Below, one piece after another: positions 25,227 through 33,426 of a stretch of DNA of 41,587 nt. Within the stretch, counting starts at the first letter, position 1. Every line of letters starts with the position of its first letter. The stretch covers positions 1-41,587 of IMG/VR virus record IMGVR_UViG_3300027759_000166; one strand, written 5' to 3'. A program made the translations under genes and the position numbers. Origin of the DNA: a virus. A model generated the notes under the pieces. That model was not told where the DNA came from. It saw only the letters and a program-made list of their open reading frames with translations, and did no database searches.

Positions 25227-27236
25227 TTAATAAAAACTTGTTCCTTCGATTGATTTTGTTGCCGCCCTTACTTTATCTAAAAATTCGGGTTTAAGTATCA
25301 TTGTCTCAAGAACGCCTTTTAATTCGTTTTGATTCATATTTGTTGGCACATTTTTTAAATCAATTGTCATATCCAATTTATGGTTAATATCGTTTGTCGA
25401 CTTTATTTCTTTTGCCGTTGTTTCAACTTCTCTTTTGTCTATACCCATAGTCATCATAATATCCGTTAAAGATTTTTCTCTTTGTTTTTCTATTGAGGAC
25501 ATTCCCATAGTCTCATTTGTTAAAATGGGTTTTGTTTCTATTGTTGCCGGAGTAACGGATCCTTGCGGATTTTTAATAAGGTCCATCATCATCTTAACCT
25601 CATCTTCACTTTTTGGTCCATCTGTAGTTGATATAATAGTATCTTTATCATTTATTCTACCTATTGATCCTTCAGGTCCCATAATTAATCTATCATTACC
25701 AGGTAAACTAATAAAGTCATCTAAATTAAATGTATTGGTTAAAAACGTAGTAACACTACCTATAGCATTTGTAAAACCATCCAAAGCGGTTGTCATTCCG
25801 GCCAACATAATACCTATACTTGATTCTACTGTATTTGCAATACCCTCTAATTTAGGCGTTATTTTAGTAACCGCATCTCCAATCAATTCAATTTTTTTAT
25901 CAATAATTTGTCCGGCTTCATCACTTAATTTATCAAGTTGGGTTAAGGATACGTTAGCCAACTTATCAGTGCTTTCCGCAATTTGGGCTATCATTTTTTC
26001 TCCTGTTTTAGATCCGGCGATTTGAGATGGAATTACAGTTTCTAAAGCTTTTAATGTTTGATTAAATTTAGTGTTCACATCCATTTGGGATTCCACAAGT
26101 TTTATTAAAGTTTTATCCTCACCAGGTTTTGCCTCAAATGTTTCTTTTATTTGTTTATTTTGGGACGATAAGAAATCTTGTAATTTTGTTTTTTCATAGG
26201 CATTCATGTCTTGAAGTGCCTTCGTAACTTGTTGTCCATCTTGTTCATACGTAACTTCAAATTTACCATCTTTACCTTTGGTAAGTAAGTTGGTAAGTTT
26301 CTCCATCTCTTTAGGGTCGGCAATTTGGAGTCCTGTTGTATTAATTAAATCTTGTTTATCTTGTAGTTGTGACATTGAGATACCCATTTTCGCTAACTCG
26401 TCAGCACTATAACCTGCCGCAGTTTCTATTTCTTTTAAAAAGTCCATACCGATTGCAGACATTTTACCTGTTTCGTCAACAAATTTTGATGACATTTTTG
26501 CAATCTCTTCTTGTAGTTTTGCGGGTTCATTTCTTGCCAAGAACCTAACCCTTTCAACATTCATCAGTTCAGAAGAACCTGTTGCCCCCAATCTTGATAG
26601 TGTGTTTACAAATTCTTGAGCCTTTTCAGGTTTATAAAGTAGTTCAGCCGAACTAACCGCCTTACCCATATCAACTCTTAAAACCGCAGATTTGGCTGCC
26701 ATGTCGGCAAGTCCCATAACCCCGTCTTTAAAATTAAATTTAGATAATGCGGACATGTTTGTACTAACCGCATTGGCAACTGCCTTAGCATTAACACCAA
26801 TAAGATTAGCACTCTCCATTATGTTTGCCATCTCAGAGTTCGCCTCATAAATTGATTTACCTAAATTTGCATAATTTTCAAATAAGACTTTTGATTCAAT
26901 TCCTGTTGCCTGTGTTGTTGCAAATAATTCATCTGTTGCGTTTTTATTTAAAACTATTTGAGTTCCAAATGTTTCAAATAACGCCGATTGTTGTTTTACT
27001 ATTGAGTCTACACTACCTCCTAATCTTGTAATTTCGGTAAGACCTTCTGTAAGAGTTTGTTTTAAAAGAAATGCCTGTTCCCTACCGGCCCCAATTGAGC
27101 TGGCCATTTTTGAAAACTCTTTATCGATGTTTTCAACCATCTCTTGGATTCCGGTTAAATTTTTCTTTAGAGCATCTGCAAAATCTTTTCCTGTCCCAGA
27201 ATCAAAAGTAGTACCCGAAGCAAAAAACATCATCAT
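25227..27236 (-). CDS. 29: Tape-measure-like tail protein
   Basis: The 669-residue, almost entirely helical protein follows the tail chaperone and precedes the tube-cap-like gene, the position of the tape measure (gp29, 590 residues) in T4. It has long Ala/Lys/Glu-rich helices, an SAELLYKPEKAQEF-type region near 200, and a Gly/Ala-rich hydrophobic helix at about 462-505 (SSIGIMLAGMTTALDGFTNAI) as in tape measures that insert into membranes. The gene begins with two ATG codons; with the TATTTATA motif 13 or 16 bases away, either could be used. Assignment rests on composition and position; the gp29 symbol is by synteny only. Confidence 0.65.
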   Translation of the reverse strand: MMMFFASGTTFDSGTGKDFADALKKNLTGIQEMVENIDKEFSKMASSIGAGREQAFLLKQTLTEGLTEITRLGGSVDSIVKQQSALFETFGTQIVLNKNATDELFATTQATGIESKVLFENYANLGKSIYEANSEMANIMESANLIGVNAKAVANAVSTNMSALSKFNFKDGVMGLADMAAKSAVLRVDMGKAVSSAELLYKPEKAQEFVNTLSRLGATGSSELMNVERVRFLARNEPAKLQEEIAKMSSKFVDETGKMSAIGMDFLKEIETAAGYSADELAKMGISMSQLQDKQDLINTTGLQIADPKEMEKLTNLLTKGKDGKFEVTYEQDGQQVTKALQDMNAYEKTKLQDFLSSQNKQIKETFEAKPGEDKTLIKLVESQMDVNTKFNQTLKALETVIPSQIAGSKTGEKMIAQIAESTDKLANVSLTQLDKLSDEAGQIIDKKIELIGDAVTKITPKLEGIANTVESSIGIMLAGMTTALDGFTNAIGSVTTFLTNTFNLDDFISLPGNDRLIMGPEGSIGRINDKDTIISTTDGPKSEDEVKMMMDLIKNPQGSVTPATIETKPILTNETMGMSSIEKQREKSLTDIMMTMGIDKREVETTAKEIKSTNDINHKLDMTIDLKNVPTNMNQNELKGVLETMILKPEFLDKVRAATKSIEGTSFY

Positions 27237-27249
27237 ATTCTTTTTATTT

Positions 27250-27257
27250 TATAAATA
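27250..27257 (-). promoter_or_regulatory. TATTTATA late-promoter-like motif before the tape-measure-like gene
   Basis: The minus strand reads GGTATTTATAAAATAAAAAG, 13 bases before the first ATG. It lies just downstream of the stop codon (27264-27266) of the frameshift extension of the tail chaperone. Confidence 0.5.
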
Positions 27258-27263
27258 CCTATT

Positions 27264-27419
27264 TTATTGTTTTGGGTTATTCATTTCAATAACCTTATCT
27301 ATCATATAATTTCTTTGATATGTTGGTACTTTAAGAAAATCAGAATATGACATTCTAAGAAATTTCGCTAAAAATATATATTGATCTAATAGATATTGTT
27401 TATATGTCAAAGAAAGGCC
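27264..27419 (-). CDS. C-terminal extension of the gp26-like chaperone, reached by +1 frameshift
   Basis: This 51-codon frame (GLSLTYKQYLLDQYIFLAKF ... EMNNPKQ) is open across the end of the gp26-like gene and has no ATG near its start. Its helix and the motif SYSDFLKVPTYQRNYMIDKVIE match the C-terminal end of gp26-like chaperones and the extensions of tail assembly chaperones in many phages. It is in the +1 frame relative to the upstream gene and joins it at TTT TTT CGG (27418-27426), where slippage from TTT to TTC would precede a rare CGG codon. Fused product: 245 + 51 = 296 residues. Alternatives: independent initiation at TTG (27408-27410), or an assembly indel in the six-T run. Confidence 0.7.
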   Translation of the reverse strand, partial: GLSLTYKQYLLDQYIFLAKFLRMSYSDFLKVPTYQRNYMIDKVIEMNNPKQ

Positions 27420-28155
27420 GAAAAAAGTCAACCCCAAACGTTATCGAGGTCGATACGTTTTCTCCAGACGGGGCTATTACTTCTAAGGTTAAATCTAACC
27501 CTGGCTCATTTTGTGAAATGAATCTTTTTATATATTTTGAATCCATAATTGGCATGTTCTGAACAAACTCAATTATTTTACCTCTATCTGATTCACCATT
27601 TAATTCAACAATTTGTTCTTGTAGTGTCCATATTGTTAATGGAGCAACTCTACCTTTAGGATATTTGGTTTCCATATCAGTAATTTTAGTCTTATCTCCC
27701 AAAGTTAAAAGTCTTAATTTAACTGTCGCTCCAGTTCTTGGTAAAGTCGTTGTAAAAGTACCGTCTTCGTTTGGTGTTGTGTTTGGTTTTTTAAAATTAA
27801 TCTCATCAATAATAAAAGTGTGTTGGAACATCTTTCCTGTTGCGGGATCCATTAAATTTATTGTGTACTCAGGACCGAATGACGTATTTCTTAAGAAGAT
27901 TAAAATTGCTTCAATGTCTCCATCCAAAAGATCTTCAGGTTTTATTTCAGGTTCATATAATTTATTTCTTAACAAAGTTATTAATAAATTATTATTTTTT
28001 ACTCCCGAACTTAAAACGTCCTCATCTGTTGCGTTTAAGTAACCAATTTTTACCCCAGATTTTTTATTTTTATAATATAAACCTCTAGACGGTAACTCAA
28101 CAACATCGTGAGGTAAATTAAAATTAGTCTGTCCATATAAAATTTCATTTTCCAT
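27400..28155 (-). CDS. 26: Baseplate hub assembly / tail chaperone, T4 gp26-like (0-frame product)
   Basis: The 251-residue protein matches the T4_baseplate family (gp26 type): VVELPSRGLYYKNK at about 18-31, then YLNATDEDVLSS and the LLDGDIEAILIFLRNTSFG segment near 80-98, which is the signature of this family. Residues 100-235 contain a beta insert and conserved helices. It lies between the tail tube and the tape-measure-like gene, the site of tail assembly chaperones. The 0-frame stops at ...RPFFDI after a TTT TTT CGG slip-like site; a second open frame continues for 51 codons. An upstream TATTTTTATAATAAAA sequence (about 12 bases before the ATG) is a variant of the late motif, and a hairpin separates it from the tube gene. 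Confidence 0.8.
   Translation of the reverse strand: MENEILYGQTNFNLPHDVVELPSRGLYYKNKKSGVKIGYLNATDEDVLSSGVKNNNLLITLLRNKLYEPEIKPEDLLDGDIEAILIFLRNTSFGPEYTINLMDPATGKMFQHTFIIDEINFKKPNTTPNEDGTFTTTLPRTGATVKLRLLTLGDKTKITDMETKYPKGRVAPLTIWTLQEQIVELNGESDRGKIIEFVQNMPIMDSKYIKRFISQNEPGLDLTLEVIAPSGENVSTSITFGVDFFRPFFDI
27418..27426 (-). other. Putative +1 programmed frameshift site TTT TTT CGG
   Basis: In the chaperone reading frame the codons are GAC TTT TTT CGG CCT. A P-site Phe tRNA on TTT can slip one base to TTC, with the A-site held by CGG, which is rare in this AGA-preferring sequence. The 0-frame stop TAA is 15 bases further on. Confidence 0.6.
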
Positions 28156-28198
28156 ATACTTTTTTATTATAAAAATAATTACATTTGTTTTATAGTAA

Positions 28199-28232
28199 AT
28201 AAAAATCCATACCGTTCAAGACAATATGGATT
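28199..28232 (-). terminator. Hairpin terminator after the tail tube gene
   Basis: On the minus strand, AATCCATATTGT pairs with ACGGTATGGATT (12 bp with two G-U pairs, loop of 5) and is followed by TTTTATTTAC. The stem lies between the tube stop and the chaperone gene and probably makes tube mRNA more abundant than the downstream genes. Confidence 0.75.
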
Positions 28233-28258
28233 AAATATTTTATATGTAAAAAGATTTT

Positions 28259-28747
28259 TTAGTAAACAAGAATTGCTCTATCCATCTTTAAGGTCATTGA
28301 AACTTCAACAGGACCGTCAGTACCATAACCAACTGAACCAAAATCGGCACTTGTTGGGAAAGCGTTAACTAGAATCCATCTTTCAATTACAACCCCTGTA
28401 GGATCTAACATTTCTAAATCTACATTTCTTTTATATCCTGCAGCGTATCCCATACGACCAGTTACTGATTCCGCAACCAATCTTACCCATTCCATAACCG
28501 CTTGGGTTGATGAAGGTCCAATTGGGTCCAACATCTTAACAGTAATATCACCCCAACTAAATGAACCTGCAACATATGTTTCAGTGTTAAGGAATTTTAT
28601 TGTATTTGGTGTTATGGTAATTTTTGGTCTTGATGCAGTTTGAACGAACCATTCATTGATACCCAAATCAGTAGGGAACCTCAATATAAATCGGTTCTGT
28701 TTTTTTGGTTCATACGGTATCGGCATTTTCATTAAAAGATCAGCCAT
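28259..28747 (-). CDS. 19: Tail tube protein, T4 gp19-like
   Basis: The 162-residue protein is the length of T4 gp19 (163 residues) and shows its pattern: YEPKKQNRFILRFPTDLGI at the start, SRPKITITPNTIKFLNTETYVAG in the first beta sheet, WGDITVKMLDPIGPS, and the VDLEMLDPTG...ERWILVNAFPTSADFGSVGY C-terminal block. It forms the hexameric inner tube. It is flanked by a TATTTATA motif with a 39-base leader and a downstream terminator, an arrangement also seen for the sheath and fitting a highly expressed virion gene. Confidence 0.92.
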   Translation of the reverse strand: MADLLMKMPIPYEPKKQNRFILRFPTDLGINEWFVQTASRPKITITPNTIKFLNTETYVAGSFSWGDITVKMLDPIGPSSTQAVMEWVRLVAESVTGRMGYAAGYKRNVDLEMLDPTGVVIERWILVNAFPTSADFGSVGYGTDGPVEVSMTLKMDRAILVY

Positions 28748-28786
28748 GTTTTCAATTTTTTAATTTAAGTTTATTTTTATTTTTAT

Positions 28787-28794
28787 TATAAATA
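28787..28794 (-). promoter_or_regulatory. TATTTATA late-promoter-like motif before the tail tube gene
   Basis: The minus strand reads CCGTATATTTATAATAAAAA, 39 bases before the tube ATG, giving an A-rich leader without Shine-Dalgarno sequence. Confidence 0.5.
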
Positions 28795-28833
28795 TACGGT
28801 AGAAAAAATTTTTCTATTTACTTCAAGTTTTTT

Positions 28834-29736
28834 TTAAAATATTCTTCTACTAGACCGGTGCTCATATAATCTTTTTTCACCTCCTTTAGTTAAATATATA
28901 TTTAAATCTTTATTACCTATATCTGAAAATCTTTTCTTTACTGATTGTACATTTCTTTCATCATCATCTGAAAAACCAAATGAAGGTTTATTGAATTTAA
29001 ATAGACCTCCTCCAATAGACTCTTTACCTGTGTTAACGTGATTTACAAATTGAGCCTTTTGGAATTTTTTGGACGACCTCATCATTTTATTGTAGTATTT
29101 TAATAATTCATTAAATTTGGCCTCTTCTGGGTTTGACGCAGATCCACTACCGTAAGACACGGGAGAGAATTGACATCTGTCCAAGTAATCAGTTATTAAC
29201 CAACTTTCATTTTCAATTTGTTTTAATCCCGAAAGTCTCCTGTATTCCTTTAAATGTCTAACCAACTCACTTTTTTCAATACCGTACATATTATTTTCTA
29301 TAATATATTTAACGGCCTTTTTAAGTGTTGCCGGTGAATGTCCTCTAGCGGTTACAATTGCAATCACAGAACCATTGTTAATAGCCTCTTTAAAGTCATT
29401 CCATACTTCCTTAGACGCTATTGGTGCTTGTTTGATATCTTCTAAAAACTTTCTATCTCCCGTAACACTAAAGTCTCTAAATGGGTCTGTATCATAACCA
29501 ACTATAGTTTGTCCTTCATACTCAAAAGGATTTCCTATTAAAGTTCGATACTCAGCAAAATCCTCCGTATTCATTCCTATAACATTACCGTCCTCATCTT
29601 TAAAATAAATTTTAGTTGGCATTTTCATGAGGTTATCATCCCAATCAAAAGCGTAATATTTAGAAGCATAATTTGTTGATTTTTGATCAACCACTTCTTT
29701 TAATATTTTTTTTGCTAAAAATTTGTAATAATTCAT
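28834..29736 (-). CDS. HAD-superfamily hydrolase-like protein between tail sheath and tube genes
   Basis: With the start at the ATG 29734-29736 the product has 300 residues. It opens with a Lys-rich helix ending ILKE|VVDQ, an (L/I)xE site. HAD motif I follows (YAFDWDDNL, catalytic Asp pair D31/D33), and motif II-like VIAIVTARG near residue 125; a later DYLDRCQFSPVSYG stretch may supply motifs III-IV. HAD enzymes are Mg-dependent phosphatases or phosphotransferases; the substrate cannot be told. The C-terminal ~90 residues are Lys/Arg-rich and family-unassigned. An in-frame ATG 18 bases upstream exists, but the TATTTATA motif lies inside that extra segment, favouring the shorter start. T4 has no gene here. 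Confidence 0.65.
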   Translation of the reverse strand: MNYYKFLAKKILKEVVDQKSTNYASKYYAFDWDDNLMKMPTKIYFKDEDGNVIGMNTEDFAEYRTLIGNPFEYEGQTIVGYDTDPFRDFSVTGDRKFLEDIKQAPIASKEVWNDFKEAINNGSVIAIVTARGHSPATLKKAVKYIIENNMYGIEKSELVRHLKEYRRLSGLKQIENESWLITDYLDRCQFSPVSYGSGSASNPEEAKFNELLKYYNKMMRSSKKFQKAQFVNHVNTGKESIGGGLFKFNKPSFGFSDDDERNVQSVKKRFSDIGNKDLNIYLTKGGEKRLYEHRSSRRIF

Positions 29737-29740
29737 ATCA

Positions 29741-29748
29741 TATAAATA
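29741..29748 (-). promoter_or_regulatory. TATTTATA motif overlapping the upstream in-frame start of the HAD-like gene
   Basis: The minus strand reads ACATATTTATATGATATG, 4 bases before the preferred ATG. A start at the first ATG (29752-29754) would translate through the motif. Spacing of 4 also occurs before the gene at 37711. Confidence 0.4.
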
Positions 29749-29759
29749 TGTCATATGTA

Positions 29760-29790
29760 TAAAAAAAAAGAGGGAATTACCCCTCTTTTA
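29760..29790 (-). terminator. Strong terminator after the tail sheath gene
   Basis: A perfect 9-bp stem (AAAAGAGGG at 29766-29774 with CCCTCTTTT at 29781-29789, loop of 6) lies 20 bases after the sheath stop and is followed on the minus strand by a long T-run. The stem is symmetrical enough to act in both directions. Confidence 0.85.
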
Positions 29791-29809
29791 AATTTAGATT
29801 TTTTATTTA

Positions 29810-32800
29810 TCAAACATCTTCGAAAGAAGCTCCCGTTGGTGTTATAAAGAATGTAATATCTATGAACTCTAACGATCTTGTTGGTTTGATGTAAATTTTA
29901 CCTGTCATTTGATTTCTATCTAAATCAGCAGTGTCACTTGAAACCGTTACTCTAAAGTCGTAAAGACCTCTGTCTCTTCTGATTCCGTCTAAAATAGGGT
30001 TAACCGCATTTAAGAAATCTTGTCTTACTTTTTCATCGTTTTGATCGAAAAGTAATCTAACTGAAACCGCAGATATTAATTTACGTGCTTGTAATAACAA
30101 TCTTCTAACGTTGATTCTATCAAGGGCTGATTGTCTAACTTGTAAAGTTTTGTTACCCCATATTACCGTACCTACATCTGAGAAAGTTGCAATTGGGTTA
30201 ATTCTTCCAAGATATAAAACATCTCTATCTTCTTGAGTCAACTTCTTACGTGCTTTAATTGAGTTAACAATACCACGAGTGTAACCCGCCGCTGCGAACC
30301 AAGGGAACGCGATGTTATCAGTTAACGCCAAGTTTCTTGTTACTTCAGCGGTTGGTGGTAAATAAATTTGAGTATTATTTACACTATCACGAGTTAATAC
30401 CCAAGGGTAATAAGTGGCCGTGTAGTTAGAGTCGATTCCCGTACCGTCAAGATTATCTACTGCCTCTTGTGGGTAAATTAATCCGTCAATACCTGTTGTT
30501 GTTGGTAATAACAAATTGTAATCAGGTGTTGTTGTAATGTACAATGAATCCGCTCTATCATTCTCAACCATATCAATAGTGTCTTCAACAAGGTCACTAT
30601 TATTTACATAATCAATACCAGGAGTTACGAATACGTTAATGTTAACCGCTTCAGGGTTAGCAAATGTTCTAATTCCTAACAAATATGCGTAATAATCGGT
30701 ATTTGCGTATTCTCTTGTTCCATCACCAACAGTGATTTGTTTGAACGCTCCCCAACCAATTGCGTTTGGATATCTTGTTGTAGCACAAGCTCCGTTAAGG
30801 TAACCTGTTCTACCTAATTGGTATTTGTCGGCGTTTGTTCTTCTTTCTCTGTAAATGTCCCAACCGTCAAATCCACCTTGTACTAATACTGTAAATTTAC
30901 GAGCGAATAATCTATAGTATGGGTTTGTCTCAACTGTAGGTTCACTACTAAAGTCTGCCGCTCCTGCGTAGAACCTAGGAGTTCCACTTGTTGCAAATAC
31001 ATTTGCAATTGTGATACCACTTGCGTTTTTATCCATGTGGAAACCTCTTGTTCTATATAACCAAGGAGAAGATTCAGTGGCGAAACATATGTTGGACGGG
31101 TTTCTTTTTCCTTTGTATTCAAAGAAACTAGGATCGTATCCATAATCTGCACTTGTAGAAAATCCTAAGTAAGTTTTTCTAATATTATCTCCCGAAGAAA
31201 GTCCTGCATCATCAGTTCCTGATGGAGTACCAAACGGAGGATTAAATACTAATTCACCAGGGAAATCATATTTTGTTTTAATAATAGGGAATGGAGATCT
31301 TGCTCCTGAATACTCTCTAAAATTGTATCCCTCAAAACCACAAGGTAAAGAATCAATAGGAGCATCCTCATTCATTTCTACCATTACGTATCTTGACTTT
31401 AATTCGTATTCACCGTCTAACGTACCTATTTTTTTAGCTATAAAGTTATTTTCACTTGGGTTCATAGAACAGTTAGTAAATTTCTCAACAACAACAGGGT
31501 TAGAATCTGTATCATAATAATCACGAACTAAAACCGTAAATGTTTCATTTGCAAATGAGATATCAGATATTGATACTTTAACTTCTGTATTTGCACTATT
31601 ACCATCAGAAATTGTATAGAATTTAAATAGATTATAAACTTTAGAACCTCTTAATTCAGAAACAACCCATGGACTTTCAGGTGATTGATATTTTTCTAAA
31701 TACCATCCAATTGATGTTGGGTCTTCACTTTGTGCTTCAGGTAAAGATATTAAATCACATTTTAAACCTCTAATATAACCTTTATTGTATGCCCATCTTA
31801 ATAATGATTGGAATCTTTCCTCAACAAATAAAGGAACTACGTTTCTTGGTTTACCAAAATTACTACCTCCAAACACTTTAGAAATATATTCGGAATCTGA
31901 ATTAGAGAAAGAAGTTACAAAACTAAAATTATTACCAAGGTAATTTGTTGCGTTTATTACGAATTTTGCAAAAGGATTTTTAAGTACGTCATCATATTGT
32001 CCTGTACAATCAATGTTAACATCTGTTAAACCTGTTATTTCAAATCTTGGATTAACATCATCACTATAGTCGGCAATACCTCTTGATCTTAAAGTTGCGA
32101 CAACCATATCATCATACTCTGTATATGAATTACCACTATAAACATAAATCATACCCACAACGGTACCTGAATAACAATCTAAAACAGTTGTTGTAGTTGT
32201 AGTTGTTGGTACAACAGGTGTAGGGGTAACACAAGGATTTGGAGTTGGTGTTGGTATTGGTAATGTTGAAGTTGTTGTTGTAATAGGATTAATTAAAGTT
32301 AAACCTGTAACTACATTCCAAAAAGAATAACCTGTATATAAACCATTTCCTGTATTTTCAAATAACGCATAATACCAAGGATCATTAAATGGTGATGTAA
32401 AATCAGTTAATGAACTTGATGGTGATGGAACATTAAACACGTTTGTAGATGCGGTATATCCTGTTGATAACACATCATAATCATCTCCGTCAATTGTACC
32501 AAAATATGCAATAGACGTATTTTCTGAAGGTGGGTTTAATATTCTTTGGTATGTGAAGAATTGTAAATCGTTTAACAATGTTGAGGTACTACCATTAAAT
32601 TGTTCATATTGATTAGTTAAAATATCTTCGATCTCATCAGGGAATAAACCAAATTCAACTGATGATGCACTGTTTGAACATCCCGTAAACGTTACTGTGA
32701 AAGGAATTGTTTTAGCCAATACACAAACAGGTTCACAAGAACCAGAAGGGGTAACTGCACTTAAACAATATGGTGTTAATGTTGCTGGATCTAAATTTGC

Positions 32801-33139
32801 ACTTGTAATTATAGACCAAGATGGTCCTGCATCATATCCTGATAAACCTAATACTCTTGTAACAAACAATTGATTTGATTGTTGTAAGTAGGATTTAGCG
32901 ATATAAGCCGCCTCATATTTTGGAATTTGTGTATTAACAAATTTTTCAGGTGTTGTACCACCAAAGTAGGATTGGAATTCGTCAAAGTTTTTTATAAAGA
33001 TTGGTTCAAATGCTGGACCTTTTAAAGTTTCTCCGACAATCCCTAAAGTTGTAACACCAACACTCTGTGCCACAAAACTTAAATCTACTTCTGAAGTATA
33101 GACACCAGGTGAAACGAAAATTTTACTGTTAGTTGCCAT
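29810..33139 (-). CDS. 18: Tail sheath protein, T4 gp18-like, enlarged
   Basis: The 1109-residue protein has the sheath start (KIFVSPGVYTSEVDLSF) and the conserved C-terminal sheath domain: NINVFVTPGIDYV near 845-860, then NVRRLLLQARKLISAVSVRLLFDQND and the final YDFRVTVSSDTADLDRNQMTGKI block. It contracts to drive the tube into the cell. T4 gp18 has 659 residues; the extra ~450 lie mainly between residues 130 and 620. They include a Thr/Pro-rich low-complexity linker at about 283-320 (PTPTPNPC, then a run of seven Thr) and probably surface-exposed beta domains. It has its own TATTTATA motif with a 38-base leader and a strong terminator. Confidence 0.92.
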   Translation of the reverse strand: MATNSKIFVSPGVYTSEVDLSFVAQSVGVTTLGIVGETLKGPAFEPIFIKNFDEFQSYFGGTTPEKFVNTQIPKYEAAYIAKSYLQQSNQLFVTRVLGLSGYDAGPSWSIITSANLDPATLTPYCLSAVTPSGSCEPVCVLAKTIPFTVTFTGCSNSASSVEFGLFPDEIEDILTNQYEQFNGSTSTLLNDLQFFTYQRILNPPSENTSIAYFGTIDGDDYDVLSTGYTASTNVFNVPSPSSSLTDFTSPFNDPWYYALFENTGNGLYTGYSFWNVVTGLTLINPITTTTSTLPIPTPTPNPCVTPTPVVPTTTTTTTVLDCYSGTVVGMIYVYSGNSYTEYDDMVVATLRSRGIADYSDDVNPRFEITGLTDVNIDCTGQYDDVLKNPFAKFVINATNYLGNNFSFVTSFSNSDSEYISKVFGGSNFGKPRNVVPLFVEERFQSLLRWAYNKGYIRGLKCDLISLPEAQSEDPTSIGWYLEKYQSPESPWVVSELRGSKVYNLFKFYTISDGNSANTEVKVSISDISFANETFTVLVRDYYDTDSNPVVVEKFTNCSMNPSENNFIAKKIGTLDGEYELKSRYVMVEMNEDAPIDSLPCGFEGYNFREYSGARSPFPIIKTKYDFPGELVFNPPFGTPSGTDDAGLSSGDNIRKTYLGFSTSADYGYDPSFFEYKGKRNPSNICFATESSPWLYRTRGFHMDKNASGITIANVFATSGTPRFYAGAADFSSEPTVETNPYYRLFARKFTVLVQGGFDGWDIYRERRTNADKYQLGRTGYLNGACATTRYPNAIGWGAFKQITVGDGTREYANTDYYAYLLGIRTFANPEAVNINVFVTPGIDYVNNSDLVEDTIDMVENDRADSLYITTTPDYNLLLPTTTGIDGLIYPQEAVDNLDGTGIDSNYTATYYPWVLTRDSVNNTQIYLPPTAEVTRNLALTDNIAFPWFAAAGYTRGIVNSIKARKKLTQEDRDVLYLGRINPIATFSDVGTVIWGNKTLQVRQSALDRINVRRLLLQARKLISAVSVRLLFDQNDEKVRQDFLNAVNPILDGIRRDRGLYDFRVTVSSDTADLDRNQMTGKIYIKPTRSLEFIDITFFITPTGASFEDV

Positions 33140-33177
33140 ATTTTTTTAATATTAATTTATTATAATTTATTTTTATA

Positions 33178-33185
33178 TATAAATA
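33178..33185 (-). promoter_or_regulatory. TATTTATA late-promoter-like motif before the tail sheath gene
   Basis: The minus strand reads CCGGTATTTATATATAAAAA, 38 bases before the sheath ATG. It is back to back with the plus-strand motif at 33222-33229, so this is a divergent promoter region. Confidence 0.5.
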
Positions 33186-33221
33186 CCGGTGTTTTCCGCA
33201 AAAACTTTACTTATATCAAAC

Positions 33222-33229
33222 TATTTATA
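33222..33229 (+). promoter_or_regulatory. TATTTATA motif, divergent from the sheath promoter
   Basis: Plus-strand CTATTTATATCTTGG lies 35 bases before the ATG of the small ribbon-helix-helix-like gene at 33265. Confidence 0.4.
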
Positions 33230-33264
33230 TCTTGGTAAGATTTTTTTCTGCCTTTTTTCTACCT

Positions 33265-33426
33265 ATGGATAAAGAACCAAAAAAAATAAAAAATTTAAAA
33301 ATTGATAAGGATGCTCACGAAATTTTAAAAAAATATTGTGACAAAAGAGGTATTAAAATGTATAGGTTTTTAGAGAATCTAATTATAGAAAAATGTAAGG
33401 AAAAGAAAGACGTTTACGGAGAATAA
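33265..33426 (+). CDS. Small ribbon-helix-helix-like protein (53 residues)
   Basis: Starting at the ATG 33265-33267 the product is highly basic with KNLKIDKDAHEILKKYCDKR followed by KMYRFLENLIIEK, the strand-helix-helix spacing of ribbon-helix-helix (CopG/Arc type) DNA-binding proteins. A longer frame from a TTG at 33232 is less likely because it adds a hydrophobic leader overlapping the region after the promoter motif. It is transcribed divergently from the tail sheath and stops exactly one base before the convergent stop of the gp15-like gene. A role as a regulator is inference. Confidence 0.6.
   Translation: MDKEPKKIKNLKIDKDAHEILKKYCDKRGIKMYRFLENLIIEKCKEKKDVYGE

Noticed and set aside
27408-27410. 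Independent TTG start for the chaperone extension
   Set aside because: Possible, but the C-terminal motif belongs to the chaperone family and the slip-prone TTT TTT CGG fits a fusion better; kept as an alternative in the feature.
33232-33264. TTG-initiated longer form of the small gene at 33265
   Set aside because: The added segment (VRFFSAFFLP) is atypical for an RHH protein; the internal ATG gives a cleaner start and adequate leader after the motif.
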